A program made the position numbers and the translations under genes. DNA of 64,000 nt. Source: Mytilus californianus. Its lineage: Eukaryota; Mollusca; Bivalvia; Mytilida; Mytilidae. The stretch spans positions 12,880,348 through 12,944,347 of the forward strand of contig NW_026262668.1 of assembly GCF_021869535.1 (NCBI RefSeq). The letters are read 5' to 3'. Position 1 is the stretch's first letter, and each line of letters starts with the position of its first letter. The notes under the pieces were generated by a model. That model was not told where the DNA came from. It did not search any database and saw only the letters and a program-made list of their open reading frames with translations. Positions 46,008-58,518 of this stretch are shown here, piece by piece.

Positions 46008-49000
46008 GTAAGTATTTTACAAATTTGATTATATGATCACTTCGTACAAAAAAGTAAAACATTTATAAGATTATAGTTATAGACAATTGTATCAAAATGA
46101 TTGTGAAATTGATGCACAAAACATCATATACATACATTTCCTAGTAGTGTTCTTAAAGGTAAAACTAATTATCTTAAAATTATATTAATTATCTTAAAAT
46201 TACATTAATTATCGTATCTTTCATTTATTTTATAAACTTCCGATGTGTCTTTGAATGATTAAGTGATTTTGGGACCAATTCCCCCTGAAATTATTTCACA
46301 CCTAGGCCATTTGCACAAAGTACTTAATTAGATGCATAGTATCACAAAACAATGTGTGTAGTTTAAGGTTTTAACAATTTTATCACTTACTTCTAAACAG
46401 GAAATCAAAGAAAACTGAGTTTTACTGTGCGTATTGCTGTGTGTTTGTTTATTCTACAATGGCTAGAGGTATAGAGGGAGGGTTGAGATCTCACAAAACA
46501 CTTTTAACCCCGCCGCATTTTTGCGCCTGTCCCAAGTCAGGAGCCTCTGCCCTTTGTTAGTCTTGTATGTTTTCTTAATTTTAGTTCATTTATATGTTTC
46601 GGAGTTTAGTGTGACGTCCATTTTCACTGAACTAGTACACATTTTTGTCTAGGGGCCAGCTGAAGCCCGCCTCTGGGTGCGGAATTTTCTCGCTGTGTTG
46701 AAGACCCATTGATGGCCTTGGGTTGTTTTATGCTCTTTAGTCGGGTTGTTGTCTCTTTGACACATTCCACATTTCCATTCTCAATTTTATGAACGCCTGA
46801 AGATGGCCCAAAACAACAAGTTTGAGTATTTCCCAAAAATATATAAGATACACATTGTTTACCAAAACTAAAATTATGTTGGAAGTAATGCCAAGTATTG
46901 CCTTCGAATACTAATTACTCATGTTTTGTTAGCGGTGTACTTCTATAAAAAGTTTGCCAAAAACATATAAAATTTGCAATGTTGTATCAATATGCCTTCA
47001 GCAGCAACATTTATCGTTTAATTGCTTTTGTTTCAACTGAAGTACGAAGAATTGTGAAACAGTATATATGTATTTTAAGTATATCCAATTTCTATTTTCT
47101 ACGTAAGGAAATGCCTGTACAAAGTCAGGAGAATATGACAGTTGTTTTCCATTCGTTTGATGTGTTTGAGCTTTTGTTTTTGCCTTTGATAAAGGACTTT
47201 CCGTTTTAAATTTTTCTTGGAGTTCGATATTTTTGTTATTTTACTTTTTTCTAGTAGGACTTAATTGACAACTTTTAGAATTTAACCGTGTGAGTGAAAG
47301 AATACAGGCGAAATTGGTCGTACTCTAAATTCTTTTAGAAAGGGTTAGCACTGTCGGAACAAAAATGTATGTTTGCAGTGTAAAATCAAGAATAATGGTA
47401 ATTTATACAGGTTACTCTGAACGTACATTGTTTAACCCTGAGGTCGCATGATTGAAAAACAAGTTGTCAACGAATGTATTTTTATTTTATCAGTGAAAAG
47501 TTTTGTCAATTTCAGGCATACTATAAAACTGTAGGGTTTTTTTTCAAACACTTATGTTGCACATTCTACATCTTTAGTCAGGAAATGTCTAAAGATTTGT
47601 AGATTTCCTGTAATTCAGTGGTTATTGTTTATCGCTGTATATCTTTTTTGTTTTTCGTTTGTTGTTTTGTACTTTAATCAGGACGTTAGTCTTTTTTTTC
47701 GATTGAATTGTTTCACTTGTGTCAAGTCGCAGCCTTTTACAGCTTACTATGCAGTATGGGTTTTGCGCATTGTTAAAGGCCGTACGCTAACATATAGTTG
47801 CGAACTTTTTCTTCATTTTGGTCCCTGGTAGAGAGTTGTCTCATTTGCAATCATACCACATTTTCTTCTTTTTTTTATATTATTTAATATATATTAAACG
47901 TATGTCCGTCAGTACTTCTATTATACTTACATGGATTGTGTTTAAATAAATTAAAAACATAACTGAATTATATATTGCTGTATGTGTAGCTATGGAAAGT
48001 TACTATGGTAACCGTTCTACATCCTGTCGATACAATGTACTAATATTTTTCCATTGCACAATGTCATGTTTTTTTCAGACTTTTTTATAAGGTCATTATA
48101 CTAAATCTGTTTGGTGTATACTAATTGATATTTAATTCCTCGAAATCATTATCTATCAGTTGTAATTGGCTTTAAACTAGCATTCAGTAAATGCGGTTAC
48201 ACTTGAGTTTTGTTTCGTTTTTTTTTTTTTACCCTGTGTCTTTCGTCTTTGCTGGTTGTTTATGTGCTTCTTGCAAATCTAATGAGAAGAGCCTTTTTTG
48301 GCTGATTTAAACAGTTTGTTCTTATGTTGTGGCCTTACACAATATGACTGTCCGAGGTAAGGGTAGGGTGGAGTATCAACAAACATGTTAATATTTTTCG
48401 TTTGTTGTTTTTTACATAAATCAGGCCGTTAGTTTTCTCGTTAGAATTGTTTTATACATTTGTCATTTCGTCAATAGCTGACTATGCGGTATGGGTTTTG
48501 CTCATTGTTGAGGGTCGTACGGTGGCCTATAGTTGTAAACTTCTATTTCATTTGGTCTCTGGTGGAGAGTTGTCTCATTGGATATTATACCACATCTTCT
48601 TATTTCTATATAAACCATACCACTTTCTTTAAGTACCTGTCCGAAATCATGAATCTGTAATTCAGTGAATGTCGTGGTTGCTATCTGTCATATTTTTGTT
48701 ATAACTTTTTTGTTTAAGCTTTTTTTTTTTGTCAACCCGTTGATTTTTATCGTTTGAACTTTTTTACAGTTTGACATGTAGCTTACCTCACGGTATCGGT
48801 TTTGTACATTGACGAAGGCCGTAAAGTGACCTTTAGTTGCGTACATCCACGTCATTTGTATTATGACTGATAGTTTTTTAGCAAGCATACCACAGTTCCT
48901 TATTTTTACATAAAGCAATAGCCTGTAGTCGTTCATACACGATTTTTTTTATATAGAATTGTTTTGATTTTTTTTTTTTTTTAATGAGGAGTGAAAATAT

Positions 49001-52000
49001 AAAACTTTGAATGTTTTTATAATAAATTCAATTATTACATTGGTTGCAATGAATTACATTGATTTCCCAGTGAAATAAAAACCGATAATTTCACATGTGA
49101 AATAAACGTGGTTATATCACTCCTCTGACGTCATACAACAATAGGCGTTGTCAAGACGTCGATAACGTCGGATCAAAACAAATTGTGAATGCGTAGAAAC
49201 AGATATAGTTCCTTACGTTTTCTACTTTAATTTAAAAAAAAAACCATTTGCCAATGTAATAAAAAGAATAACTAATCAAAGAATTCAAATATCGAAAAAT
49301 ATTCAACTCGTGACCGAACAACACTGATAATTAACTCATGCGCTACGCGCATTCGTGAATTAATGTGTTGTTCGGTCACTCGTTGAATATTTTTCTCTAT
49401 TTGAATTCTTCGATTAGTTATTCTATAAATATTCATTGATGTCAAAGTACTTATGGGAATGAAAAAAATGAACTACAATTATAAAACGCAATTGTATCGC
49501 AATAAAAAAAAATGATTTTAAATCAACGCGACAAACGAGCTCGAGATATGTTTAGACGTACGTACGTCACTAGTTTCGTGTACACGTCTATTGAGCATTA
49601 GATCACGGGTCCAAAGAGTTGAAGGGTAAACAAACTTTAGTTCTTTAATATGAATTAATGTATACAATGTTTATCGTTGAGTTGAAGATCGTTTGTTGAC
49701 AAACAGAGATCGTTTCAATATTTTTTATGTTCTTGAGTAGCTGTTTCTATCACGTATACCCCACATCCATTCAGATAATTAACGAAAGAGCAACCCAAAC
49801 CCTCTTGAAATGACGTTATGGATTGAACATAGTACCCCGGAAGTGTAAGCAGTTAAAGTTCAAAATTAGAAACAAGAAAATACCAAGTTAGGATAAGGAC
49901 TAGATCTAGACTTTTTAAATATAAGAAGGTGAGGTATTATTGCCGATGAGACAACTATCCAACAAAGCCCAAATGATTAAGATTTAAGCAACGATAGGTT
50001 ACCGTATGGCATTCACCAATTAGCAAAAACATACCTATATTCTAAACCTGTAACGAATATGATAGACATCAACCGACAACAACCACTAAACTAAAAGTCT
50101 CTTGACGTTGGACCGGCACATAGAGAATGTGGCGTGATTAAACTTGATGATTACTATCGCTAAATCATTTTCCTAATTTGGTACAGTGGTGTTATAGCAG
50201 AACATAAGGACAATTTTATAACTCCTATATGGACTAATTGATGAAAAACATATCTGTTTCCTGTGGACTATGATACCAGTCTCTGTAATTTAAAAAAAAT
50301 AGAAATTATTGAATAACATTAAACGGTAACAATTTTACTGAACCAGATGCTCATTTCGATCCCAACCTCGACTTTTTTGTATGAATGAGTTACGTCGTTT
50401 GACCCGAGGTCAATCGGCGCAAATGATGTCATCGAACAATCAGTTCTAACTGTGACGTAATATCATAAGCATTGGCACATAGGAAATTTGCGGGAACATG
50501 CACGAATTCGAAAGTCGTCTACGATAATCGATGTCAAAATATTTGAAAATCCAAAACTTAATATGCATGTTGAAAGACGTAAGTTTTTTGTTAATAAAGA
50601 GATTAGATTTACCACTTTCAAACTTTTTATGAAAACAATGGTTCAAGATCATATACATAAATTGTTGTCAAACGTTTTTAAATCAAATGACTTTAAACAA
50701 TCGACTTTGATGTGATTTCTCTGGAGATCAGTAAACGCCAAATCAACTATTAGTAATAGTATTGTTTTTGTTTTTATTTAGGTTCCACGCGTCCATACTT
50801 CAAAGTAAAACAACTGTCTGTAGTGACTGATCCTTTAATCACGGAAGTATCAGGTATTGCAGCAAGCCGAGTTCATACAGACATTTTGTATGTTCACAAT
50901 GATAGTGGAGATGGACCATTTATTTATGCTATCAACGCTATAACTGGTGAAGTTCAGTCTAAAATTTCAATAAACAAGGCCATTAACAATGACTGGGAAG
51001 ATATTGCATATGGTGTTTGTCATGGTCAGGAATACTGTCTGTTTATTGGTAAGGATAAAAACACGCGTACAAAATGTTTCGACCGAAATTCCCCTCAACT
51101 TCAAAGTAGTCTATAAACTATATCTTTTGAAGAAAATAACGTAAATTGCAAACCTCATGATTTTAAAATTGGCAGAAATCGATAGAAAAATTACCGTATT
51201 TTTTTTATTATTAATCGATGGTTCTTTGCTGAACGTCCATTGGCAAATATGTCATATTTTTCAGGACAAAACAAGGATAGCAGAAGATATTTTGCGGGAT
51301 TCTAAGGAATACCTGTGTTTGTTGTGGAAAACTTCTTGGTCTTTTGCCGAAATAAAAAAAAACCATTTAGGCATTTTCGACGCTTTATGACTTGTCGGTT
51401 TACTGATGTTTGTTGGATGCACCATATCTTAAATCGATCAAAAATTCATAAATTGATACGTGTACATGCATGTGGCAGTACTTACATTTAGCTCCATTCA
51501 TTGCTAAAAGGTTGGCGCCTATTAAAACGTTTAAACCCGCTGCATTTGTTTGCACCTGTCCTAAGTCAGGAAGCTGATGTCCAGTGGTTGTCGTTTGTTG
51601 ATGTGGTTCATAAGTGTTTCTCGTTTCTCGTTTTTTATATAGATTAGACCGTTTGTTTGAATGGCTTTACACTAGTCATTTTTAGGGCCCTTTATAGCTT
51701 GCTATTCGGTGCGAGCCAAGGCTCCGTGTTGAAGGCTGTACTTTGACCTATAATGGTTTACTTTTACAAATTGTGACTTGGATTGAGAGTTGTCTCATTG
51801 ACACTCATACCACATCTTCTTATATCTATAAATTGATTTTTTTCGATCTTCCCGAATTTCAATCGAATAATCTTTATTTTTAAGCTTAAATTGAAAGACG
51901 ACTAATGCCACAACATGTTTCTCCTAAGATATCTAAAAGTTTAGTCGTGCATTTTCTTACTTGAAAGTCGATTTATGGAACTTTATGTTTAGAATTCAAA

Positions 52001-55000
52001 GACATATTGATATGCCTTCTTTAATAGGTCCGCTGTATATAAGTATATAAGTTATCGTGCCTTTAAAAGTAATTAGTATCACATCCAATAAGATCGTTCT
52101 TACGGTATTGGTGATGAAGTTTAACGTGGATGATCCAATAAGATCGTACTTACGGTATTGGTGATGAAGTTTAACGTGGATGATCCAATAAGATCGTACT
52201 TACGGTATTGGTGATGAAGTTTAACGTGGATGATGCGGGTTGCACACATTTCATACTCTAGAAAAGTTCATCGCAAATGCTATTTCGTTCATCAGTTATC
52301 ATGGTAAAATATCTTGATTGCAAATGATGAAAACTAGAAGTACACAGTATATATCATGCCGGAAACAAATAACCTAAGAGACAGATGAAGTAAAAGGAGA
52401 GAGATATACATGTATACATTAAAGTCTTATGCATTAATTTATACAAATACTGAGATGTGGTTTGCTTGCCAATGATATAACTATCGTCAAGAGACCAAAT
52501 AACGAGAATGTAAACAGCTAATAGTATTGGACACTGTACGTCCTTCAACAATGAACAAAATGTGAATCAATTGAAAAGAGAAAACTAATGGCCTGAGCTA
52601 TCTTGTTCTTTCTCACCATTTTATCTGCTTTCTCTTTTTGGAAGAAAATCGTTTGTTGTGTAATTTCCTAATCTCTGAATTTTATGTAAATATTCAAATC
52701 TGTTCAGTAATTAAAGTTTCCTTATAGATCACAATTGATATACAATTCTGTGTATTGCAGTGGACTATTTCGAAGTACAATACTTAATCTAGATACAATC
52801 TGGTTAATTTTGATTTCAAATTTCTATGAGTAAAATTTAAAGTACACGGATGTTCATGGACACATTATTAAACTTAAAGCGAACCATTTAAAAACGTTTA
52901 TTTTTTGTCTTATGAAAAGTCATTATCTGCTATCAAAACAAAATTTTAGTTCAGCTTTATGGACTAAAATCCTGTTTGGTTGTCTACATATTCACCAGAA
53001 CACGGATGTCAGTTGACCTGAAACAACCTCATGGCATTTAATAAAAGTACAGGTTTTTGTAAAAAAAGAAAATATATTAAACCGACTAAAAATGCATAGG
53101 ATTGAAAACCGAATTTTTTTTTTTTTAATTTGAAATGTTAAATCAAACAGTTATTTAGATCTTCAGTTTATTAAAGATAGATATGAAAATATTTAATAGA
53201 TTAAACAACCAAAAAATAGTTTCTCCAACTACTACTTTAGAATGGAATCTCATAACCCACGATATTTGACTTTTCGAAATATAAATATATTCAAGCAGAA
53301 TGTGAAACCTAATCAATACAGCTACCTTTCCATAGGTTTGTTATGGTTATTAAAAAAATATAAATGATACACGATTTAGAAATATGTCAAGTTATCTGAA
53401 TGCAGATCTGCATCGTGTTAATATCCAACGTAACCCCCCGCATGCAGCTGTGATAATCGAGTGTCCTTTCCATAAAAAATGGGAGATAACAGAAAAGAAA
53501 ATTTATTGAGATACATAGATATGATATATCAGTTAAGCTTCTATAAGCTGTTGACGGTGACCTTACATTTTAGCAAAATATGTAAATTCTTGATTCTGTA
53601 AACAATCATTTATAAGAAGAACACAAAAGTTCAGAATACTTGAATTCGGTCTGACTTGATTCTCCGCACCATTCTACTATAATTATATTTCATATTATAT
53701 TGTATTATTTATTCCTTGTATTCTTTTTTGTAGAACATCTATATATTCTTGTTAAGAAGGCTGTAATTCAGTGGTTGTCAGGAGTCTGTAATTCAGTGTT
53801 TGTCAGTGATTCATATTTGTCATTTCTGTTTTTCGTTAATTGTATGCTTAACTGTTAACTGGACTATGTTTAAGGTGACTTTGGAGGAAATAGCTGGAAT
53901 GGTTCTAGAGACGTTATCTACAGAGTAAGGGAGCCAGCTGTTATCAATCAAACATTAACAGTAGACATTGATGCCACTATACATTTCTCGTAAGTATTTC
54001 TAAGTGGAGATTCTTTAAAAACCGCAACAGTAGCAACTTATCACCCCTAATTCAAGCAAAACTAAATAGAAACCATATAATTGTTTTGAATCAGCGTAAA
54101 GAAAGCTTGTATTTGACCCTGGAAGTGACTTTTATTTAACCGAATGTGGCTTATTATCTCCATTATACTATGAAAAAGCGTTTTAAAAAAGACAATATTT
54201 TGGGAATCATTTTGAGATAAGATATGTTCTACTATTTTTTATTCAAATTTTCTCATCAAAGTAAATTTGGATTGAAAAACTTTCAATTGTTCTCCGAACA
54301 GTTGGTTTTAATTCGGTATATACATTTGAGTTTGAATTTTGTCTTATCTTTTACCAATGCAGTTATGTAGACAAAATTGACATGTAATAATAAGCTTTAG
54401 TAAGTTTGAGTTATTTGGGGATAAATATATTCAGCATGCTTACTTGATAAATTAGTATGTACATACACCTCTGATTAAATCCAGGACAATGCATCTTATC
54501 ATAGATTGTATACCATAAATGAAAACGATAGCAATACATCAATTTGTTTGTTTAAACATCTCCCCTTCCCCCCACCCTAAACTATTGACAAAACAATTTG
54601 CCCGGTAGAAATTAAGATGATAAAACAGTTATCAAGAATCAGAAAGTTGAAAGGAGTGGTTTCTTCAGATCGATACAAAGCTAAAAAAACCAACTTACAA
54701 AACACATAAGACACAAATTAGTCAGTTACTGAAAGCCAGTTCAAAGTCAATAATAACTGATTAAAAAATGATAAGATTAAAGTAATTTCTAATTGCTTAA
54801 AAAATCCATTTTGGAAAGACATATTTTATTGTCTACACATGGCAAAGCCTTATACAAAGTTATGTGTTCCAGAAATTTTATCATTGGATATTTTAAACTT
54901 TATACCAATATCTGAATACCCTGTTTATATGAAATGGAAGTTATATGGTATACAATTTATAAAGGACATTGTAGATAGTCCAAGTAAATCATTGTTAACA

Positions 55001-57872
55001 TTTCAATAAGTAAGACAAAAACTTAATAAGGAAAATTTTTTGAAATACTATAGTTTATTATCTAACATTCCAAAATATATAAAAAAAAATACTTCAAAGA
55101 TTATTGTAATTTGAACTTAGAAAATTTTGTTTCTTTTGATGCATTTTCTAAAAAGATCTTGGAAAATAAGAAGTTGAAATTTGTATATAGAGATCTTGTG
55201 GATAAAATATGCATACTCACACATGAGAAATTTTTTAAATGGGAGGAAGTAACAAATTCTGAAATCTCAGAATATTGTAGGGATACATATTTAAAGAATT
55301 TTCAATATAAAATATTACATAGAATTATACCTACAAATACATTTTTATATAGAATTAAGCAAAAGGAAACAAGTCTTTGTACCTTCTGTAATGAGGAAGA
55401 GGAAACAATAGAACATTTATTTTATGATTGTAATGTTACCTACAATTTTTGGTTGTCATTTTTACAGAAAATCAAATTATTCGATGAGCAATTCAGCATC
55501 AGAAGGAAAGAAATTTTAATGGGATTTATTACTAAGAGCTTGTTTATAAATTTGTTAATTATTATAGCTAAAAACTACATCTTCAGTTTATTTTTAATCT
55601 ATGAGTTTGACTGTCCCTCTGGTATCTTTCGTCCCTCTTTTAAGAAATATAGCTCCTAGTGTAATAGGACTTAAATCCAGAATAAAACAATACCGACCAA
55701 ACGAATTTTATACTTCAAACAAAAATCATAGAGCAAATGCTTATGAAAGATTCTGGTCCCCACTACATACAATTTTTTCGTGATTTATTATCATGTATAC
55801 TTTAAATTATACTGTAATGAGCAGTTGATATTTGGTTTTTACTTTATATATAGACATGCATGCATGCATACTAATGGTAAGATTGCAGTGACTGTGTGTT
55901 AGTAGTAAGAGAAAGTGTGAGTGTGAGTAGCTATATTTTTCTTCTTCAATAACTATATTATGAACATAAATTCAAAAAACAAAATGGATAGTCTTGTACA
56001 TATTTTTCAATGTTTACCCCAAAAACCATAGTCAGGTGATGATTGTAGGGGTATTGTAATATCCTGACTATTGAAAAACAAATAAAAGATAAAAAAATAA
56101 AAAATAAAAAAAAAAAATGATAAAACAGTCATCAAGAATCAGAAAGTTGAAAGGAGTGGTTTCTTCAGATCGATACAAAGCTCAAAAAACAACTTACAAA
56201 AAACACAAGACACAACGTACCGAACTTAAATTAGTCGGTTTACTGATTAAAAAATCATGTATCCAAGACAATATATCAATCAGATCATATCCTATGAAAT
56301 TAGAGTAAAGACGTCGTATTCCATTAAAATAGTACCTTGCGCCATGCCAAAATATAAGTATCGACAAGATCTATTCATTTTGATCATACAGCTTCTATTG
56401 TTTCTACGTATTTATAAACCCCTGGCTTTACAATGTTTAGGTATGAGCGTTCCGGATAAGGGTAAATCCAGATAAGTGTTTCGGACACACGAAATATATT
56501 TAGTGTTACTTTCATTAACTAGCACTGGGTCGTTAACACTGCCGATGAATCGTCAACCCCCGAGGGTATCATCAGCTCCGTAGGCAGTGCTTTTAATAAG
56601 AAACTAAGGATCCAACTCCCTCAGGCAATGTTGACCTTTCATGCATTTTGGCTATTTACTTTAGATTCCTTGTGGTCATATAGCACTTGCGTTTCTACGA
56701 ATAAATTATACATGGCTTTAAAATGATTAGGTTTGAACGTTCCTGATGCAGACAAATCGAGAAAACCGCTTCAGACGAACTAAATTTTGAAGTGTTATTT
56801 TCATGACACTATTTCTAGAGAGAGAGAAAAAAACATGCACATAAAGAAAAATATCGTCAAGTACTAAAACGCCACCGAAGATTTTAAAACGTTGAGATTG
56901 TGATGATAATTAATTGCCAGTGAGACAGCTATCAATTTTATTCTACTAATCATTATGCTCCTAAATACCGGTAACATATTTTTGCTAGAATAATATCTAC
57001 AAAAGTAAGATACATCTTAATCAAGTCTCATGCACGTGTATATCCCTTTCCCTTTCAGTACTTTAATAGTATTAAATTTTCATGTCTGTGTGTTGTGATT
57101 TTGTATAATAAATTGATAGAAAGACAATCTAATTAAAATATAGAACTCGGATTTCGTTATACTGCATATCGTATGCAGTATAACGAAATCCGAGTTCTAT
57201 ATTTTAATTAGATTGATAGAAAGATAACTTTTCTCTTTTTATAAAAAAAACTGTTTTGAATAAAACATGTGTTCATAAAATATTTTATGTACTAATTCAA
57301 ATGTATAAATGTTCAAGTCAGAACTTACAGCACCAACAATTAATTGAATTGTATCACTGCTTTGTAGATGGACAGAACAAAACTGTGAGATTATTATGGT
57401 AGACCCCAAAGGAGACATTTATCTTGTGTCTAAAACCACAGGTGTTCCAGCTAAGGCGGTCTATGTTCCAAGCTCCGCCTGGAACAATCCAGACATAACC
57501 AACTTAACTGATCTTGTTAGTATGTCTTTCCATACTGAACACCCTGATCCAACAGGAGGGGATATATCACCGAACGGAACGGAAATGGTTATTATATCCG
57601 TAGACAATCTTTACTATTGGAATGTCACTGATGGAGACTTTCTTTCTGCACTTGTCTCAGACCCAATTAACCTGAAATACAAAGACGAACCCAAGGGTGA
57701 GGCAGTTTGTTGGAAACCAGACGGCAGTGGGTTTTACACTTTAAGTGAAGGTCTTAATCAACCAATTTACTATTATGAACGATTAACTGGTGATCCGACT
57801 GGTAGTTCCAATCGAATTATAGTTGATTTTACTTGTGTAATGACTGTTCTGTTATCAGTTGCCATGATTTGA
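45962..57872 (+). CDS. Gene C: secreted beta-propeller-like protein, likely membrane-anchored
   Basis: Joining 45962-46007, 50782-51048, 53875-53989 and 57368-57872 gives 310 residues with phases 1, 1, 2 and GT-AG borders throughout. Residues 1-16 are a signal peptide (MLLYIVYFGVFVVCVG). The body contains SGIAASR, HNDSGDGPFIYAIN, DWEDIAYG, GDFGGNS spanning an exon junction, VIYRVREP, VDPKGDIYLVSK, GGDISPNG, EPKGEAVCWKPDGSGFYTLS. These blocks match a family of secreted proteins common in bacteria (DWEDIA, GDIGDN, GGDVSPDG, GEA, SEG) that probably fold as a beta-propeller. Five N-X-S/T sequons suit an extracellular protein. The last 18 residues are hydrophobic after GSSNR, as in a GPI signal. 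No enzymatic activity can be assigned. AATAAA lies at 57971-57976. Confidence 0.8.
46413..46790 (+). repeat. R1 retroelement tail
   Basis: Matches 23285-23655 and the complement of 19860-20240, with CCCCGCCGCATTTTTGCGCC and GTCGGGTTGTTGTCTCTTTG. It ends in CATTTCCATTCTCAATTTTA. Confidence 0.7.
47580..48910 (-). repeat. Three R4 copies in a row
   Basis: Copies at 47580-47880, 48370-48605 and 48640-48910 share TTGCGCATTGTTAAAGGCCG-type words, CTATAGTTG and GAGAGTTGTCTCATT. The third is the most decayed. Confidence 0.65.
49265..49424. repeat. 160-bp hairpin (foldback element)
   Basis: Arms of about 78 bases start AGAATAACTAATC and end GATTAGTTATTCT. They pair with few mismatches, including GTGACCGAACAACAC with GTGTTGTTCGGTCAC, and close on GCGCTACGCGC. 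No coding content. Confidence 0.85.
50782..51048 (+). CDS. Gene C exon 2
   Basis: Acceptor TTATTTAG ends at 50781, donor ATTG|GTAAGG at 51049. Encodes residues 16-105 with HNDSGDGP and DWEDIA. Confidence 0.8.
51049..53874 (+). other. Gene C intron 2
   Basis: Contains R4 pieces (51520-51830, 52448-52600) and the 50-bp tandem repeat. Near 53760-53810 there is a short duplication of CTGTAATTCAGTG(G/T)TTGTCA. No exon. Confidence 0.55.
52083..52232. repeat. 50-bp tandem repeat, three copies
   Basis: Units start at 52083, 52133 and 52183 with ATCCAATAAGATCGT. Copies 2 and 3 are identical; copy 1 differs at a single position (GTTCTTACGG versus GTACTTACGG). Confidence 0.95.
53875..53989 (+). CDS. 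Gene C exon 3
   Basis: Acceptor GTTTAAG ends at 53874, donor TCTC|GTAAGT at 53990, phase 2. Encodes DFGGNSWNGSRDVIYRVREP and VINQTLTVDIDATIHF. Confidence 0.8.
54617..56255. repeat. Long direct repeats flanking the LINE fragment
   Basis: Bases 54617-54769 and 56117-56255 share ATGATAAAACAG, AAGTTGAAAGGAGTGGTTTC and CTTCAGATCGATACAAAGCT, and both end in CTGATTAAAAAAT. The first 85 bases are almost identical; the rest differs by indels. They look like a target-site duplication of about 140-150 bases. Confidence 0.75.
54770..56116 (+). mobile_element. 5'-truncated LINE (ORF2 C-terminus) in gene C intron 3
   Basis: The plus strand encodes the end of a LINE ORF2: CLKNPFWKDIFYCLHMAKPY near 54800, a stop at about 55008, a frameshift near 55100. 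A 182-codon frame (55111-55659) then contains FQYKILHRIIPTNTFLYRI and CTFCNEEEETIEHLFYDC. This CxxC plus HLFxxC pattern is the reverse-transcriptase zinc-binding domain typical of L1/Tx1-like LINEs. A small foreign insert with CTCTGGTATCTTTCGTCCCT sits at about 55610-55645. The 3' end is A-rich (56080-56116). Inactive. Confidence 0.8.
56330..56810 (+). repeat. Dispersed mussel-type repeat
   Basis: Contains AGCACTGGGTCGTTAACACT, GTCAACCCCCGAGGGTATCA, and two related words AGGTATGAGCGTTCC and AGGTTTGAACGTTCC about 300 bases apart. Related to 41070-41200. Confidence 0.55.
57125..57215. repeat. Perfect palindrome with 44-bp arms
   Basis: Left arm 57125-57168 starts CAATCTAATTAAAATATAGA, three-base spacer TCG, right arm 57172-57215 is its exact reverse complement. 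ATTGATAGAAAGA occurs at 57112-57124 and again at 57212-57224, overlapping the right arm. It lies 152 bases before gene C's last exon. Confidence 0.95.
57368..57872 (+). CDS. Gene C last exon
   Basis: Acceptor GCTTTGTAG ends at 57367. The first base completes a serine codon from exon 3. Encodes WTEQNCEIIMVDPKGDIY through to the hydrophobic C-terminus and a TGA stop at 57870-57872. Confidence 0.8.
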
Positions 57873-57970
57873 TGCAAACACACAATGTTAAACTGATATT
57901 GCTTAAGTTTTATAAATCCATAAGGTTTATTTTTCAAATTGATAAATGAAACTAAAGAAGTAATCGTATC

Positions 57971-57976
57971 AATAAA
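57971..57976 (+). terminator. Polyadenylation signal of gene C
   Basis: AATAAA about 100 bases after the stop codon. Confidence 0.5.
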
Positions 57977-58404
57977 TGAATATATTTTCTATACTACTTT
58001 TATGAAAATGGTCAGTATAAAAATGACTTAAACCCTTTTAGTCGAACTTATTTTTATTCATTGTGTACAGGATCATTTTACAATTATCCAACGTTTTGGA
58101 AAGAATTTATGTGACTTCTATCTAGACTTTACATACATGGAATATATAAAATATAAACACAAACATCGAGGGCTTTGTTTTTTTTGTTAACACCAACCGT
58201 TGTCCTACATTTCTTGATTTTTTTCTATGTAGGGTTTCTGCTATCCTACAATCCATCATTCTGCTATACCAATACATGAACTGATGTGAACAGATAAACC
58301 GACGCCATATACGTTTGGTACGCATATATTTCCCCTTGTTACACCCCAGTTCTATTGTTATACTTCATAGTTTCTATTTCTGAAACTAGTGTAAATTGAA
58401 TAGA

Positions 58405-58518
58405 TCTATTGTTACGAATAACAATGGATTTTGACCACAGGATGTGACGAGCGGGGTTTCTGGAAACCCCTGCTTCTACATCCCGCAAACAAAGTCCATT
58501 GTTATTCGTAACAATAGA
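58405..58518. repeat. Hairpin with perfect 24-bp outer arms
   Basis: Outer arms TCTATTGTTACGAATAACAA plus TGGA (58405-58428) are the exact complement of 58495-58518. Inner arms around GGATGT and GGGGTTTC pair partly, with centre GGGGTTTCTGGAAACCCC. Confidence 0.9.

Larger units (their letters stand above)
46008..50781 (+). other. Gene C intron 1, repeat-rich
   Basis: Contains an AT-rich 22-bp tandem (46165-46210), an R1 tail (46413-46790), an R2 piece (47110-47260), R4 copies (47580-47880, 48370-48605, 48640-48910, 49920-50200) and a 160-bp hairpin (49265-49424). No additional exon. Confidence 0.6.

Noticed and set aside
46624-46836. Minus-strand frame resembling other short proteins in the window
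   Set aside because: It is read through repeat R1, as are the similar frames near 19789 and 23477; the similarity reflects the repeat.
50488-50715. 75-codon frame just before gene C exon 2
   Set aside because: It overlaps a dispersed repeat also seen at 44520-44580, and its frame does not join the exon.
55601-55783. Separate small gene starting MSLTVPLVSF
   Set aside because: It arises from a short repeat insert in the LINE and the shifted LINE C-terminus.
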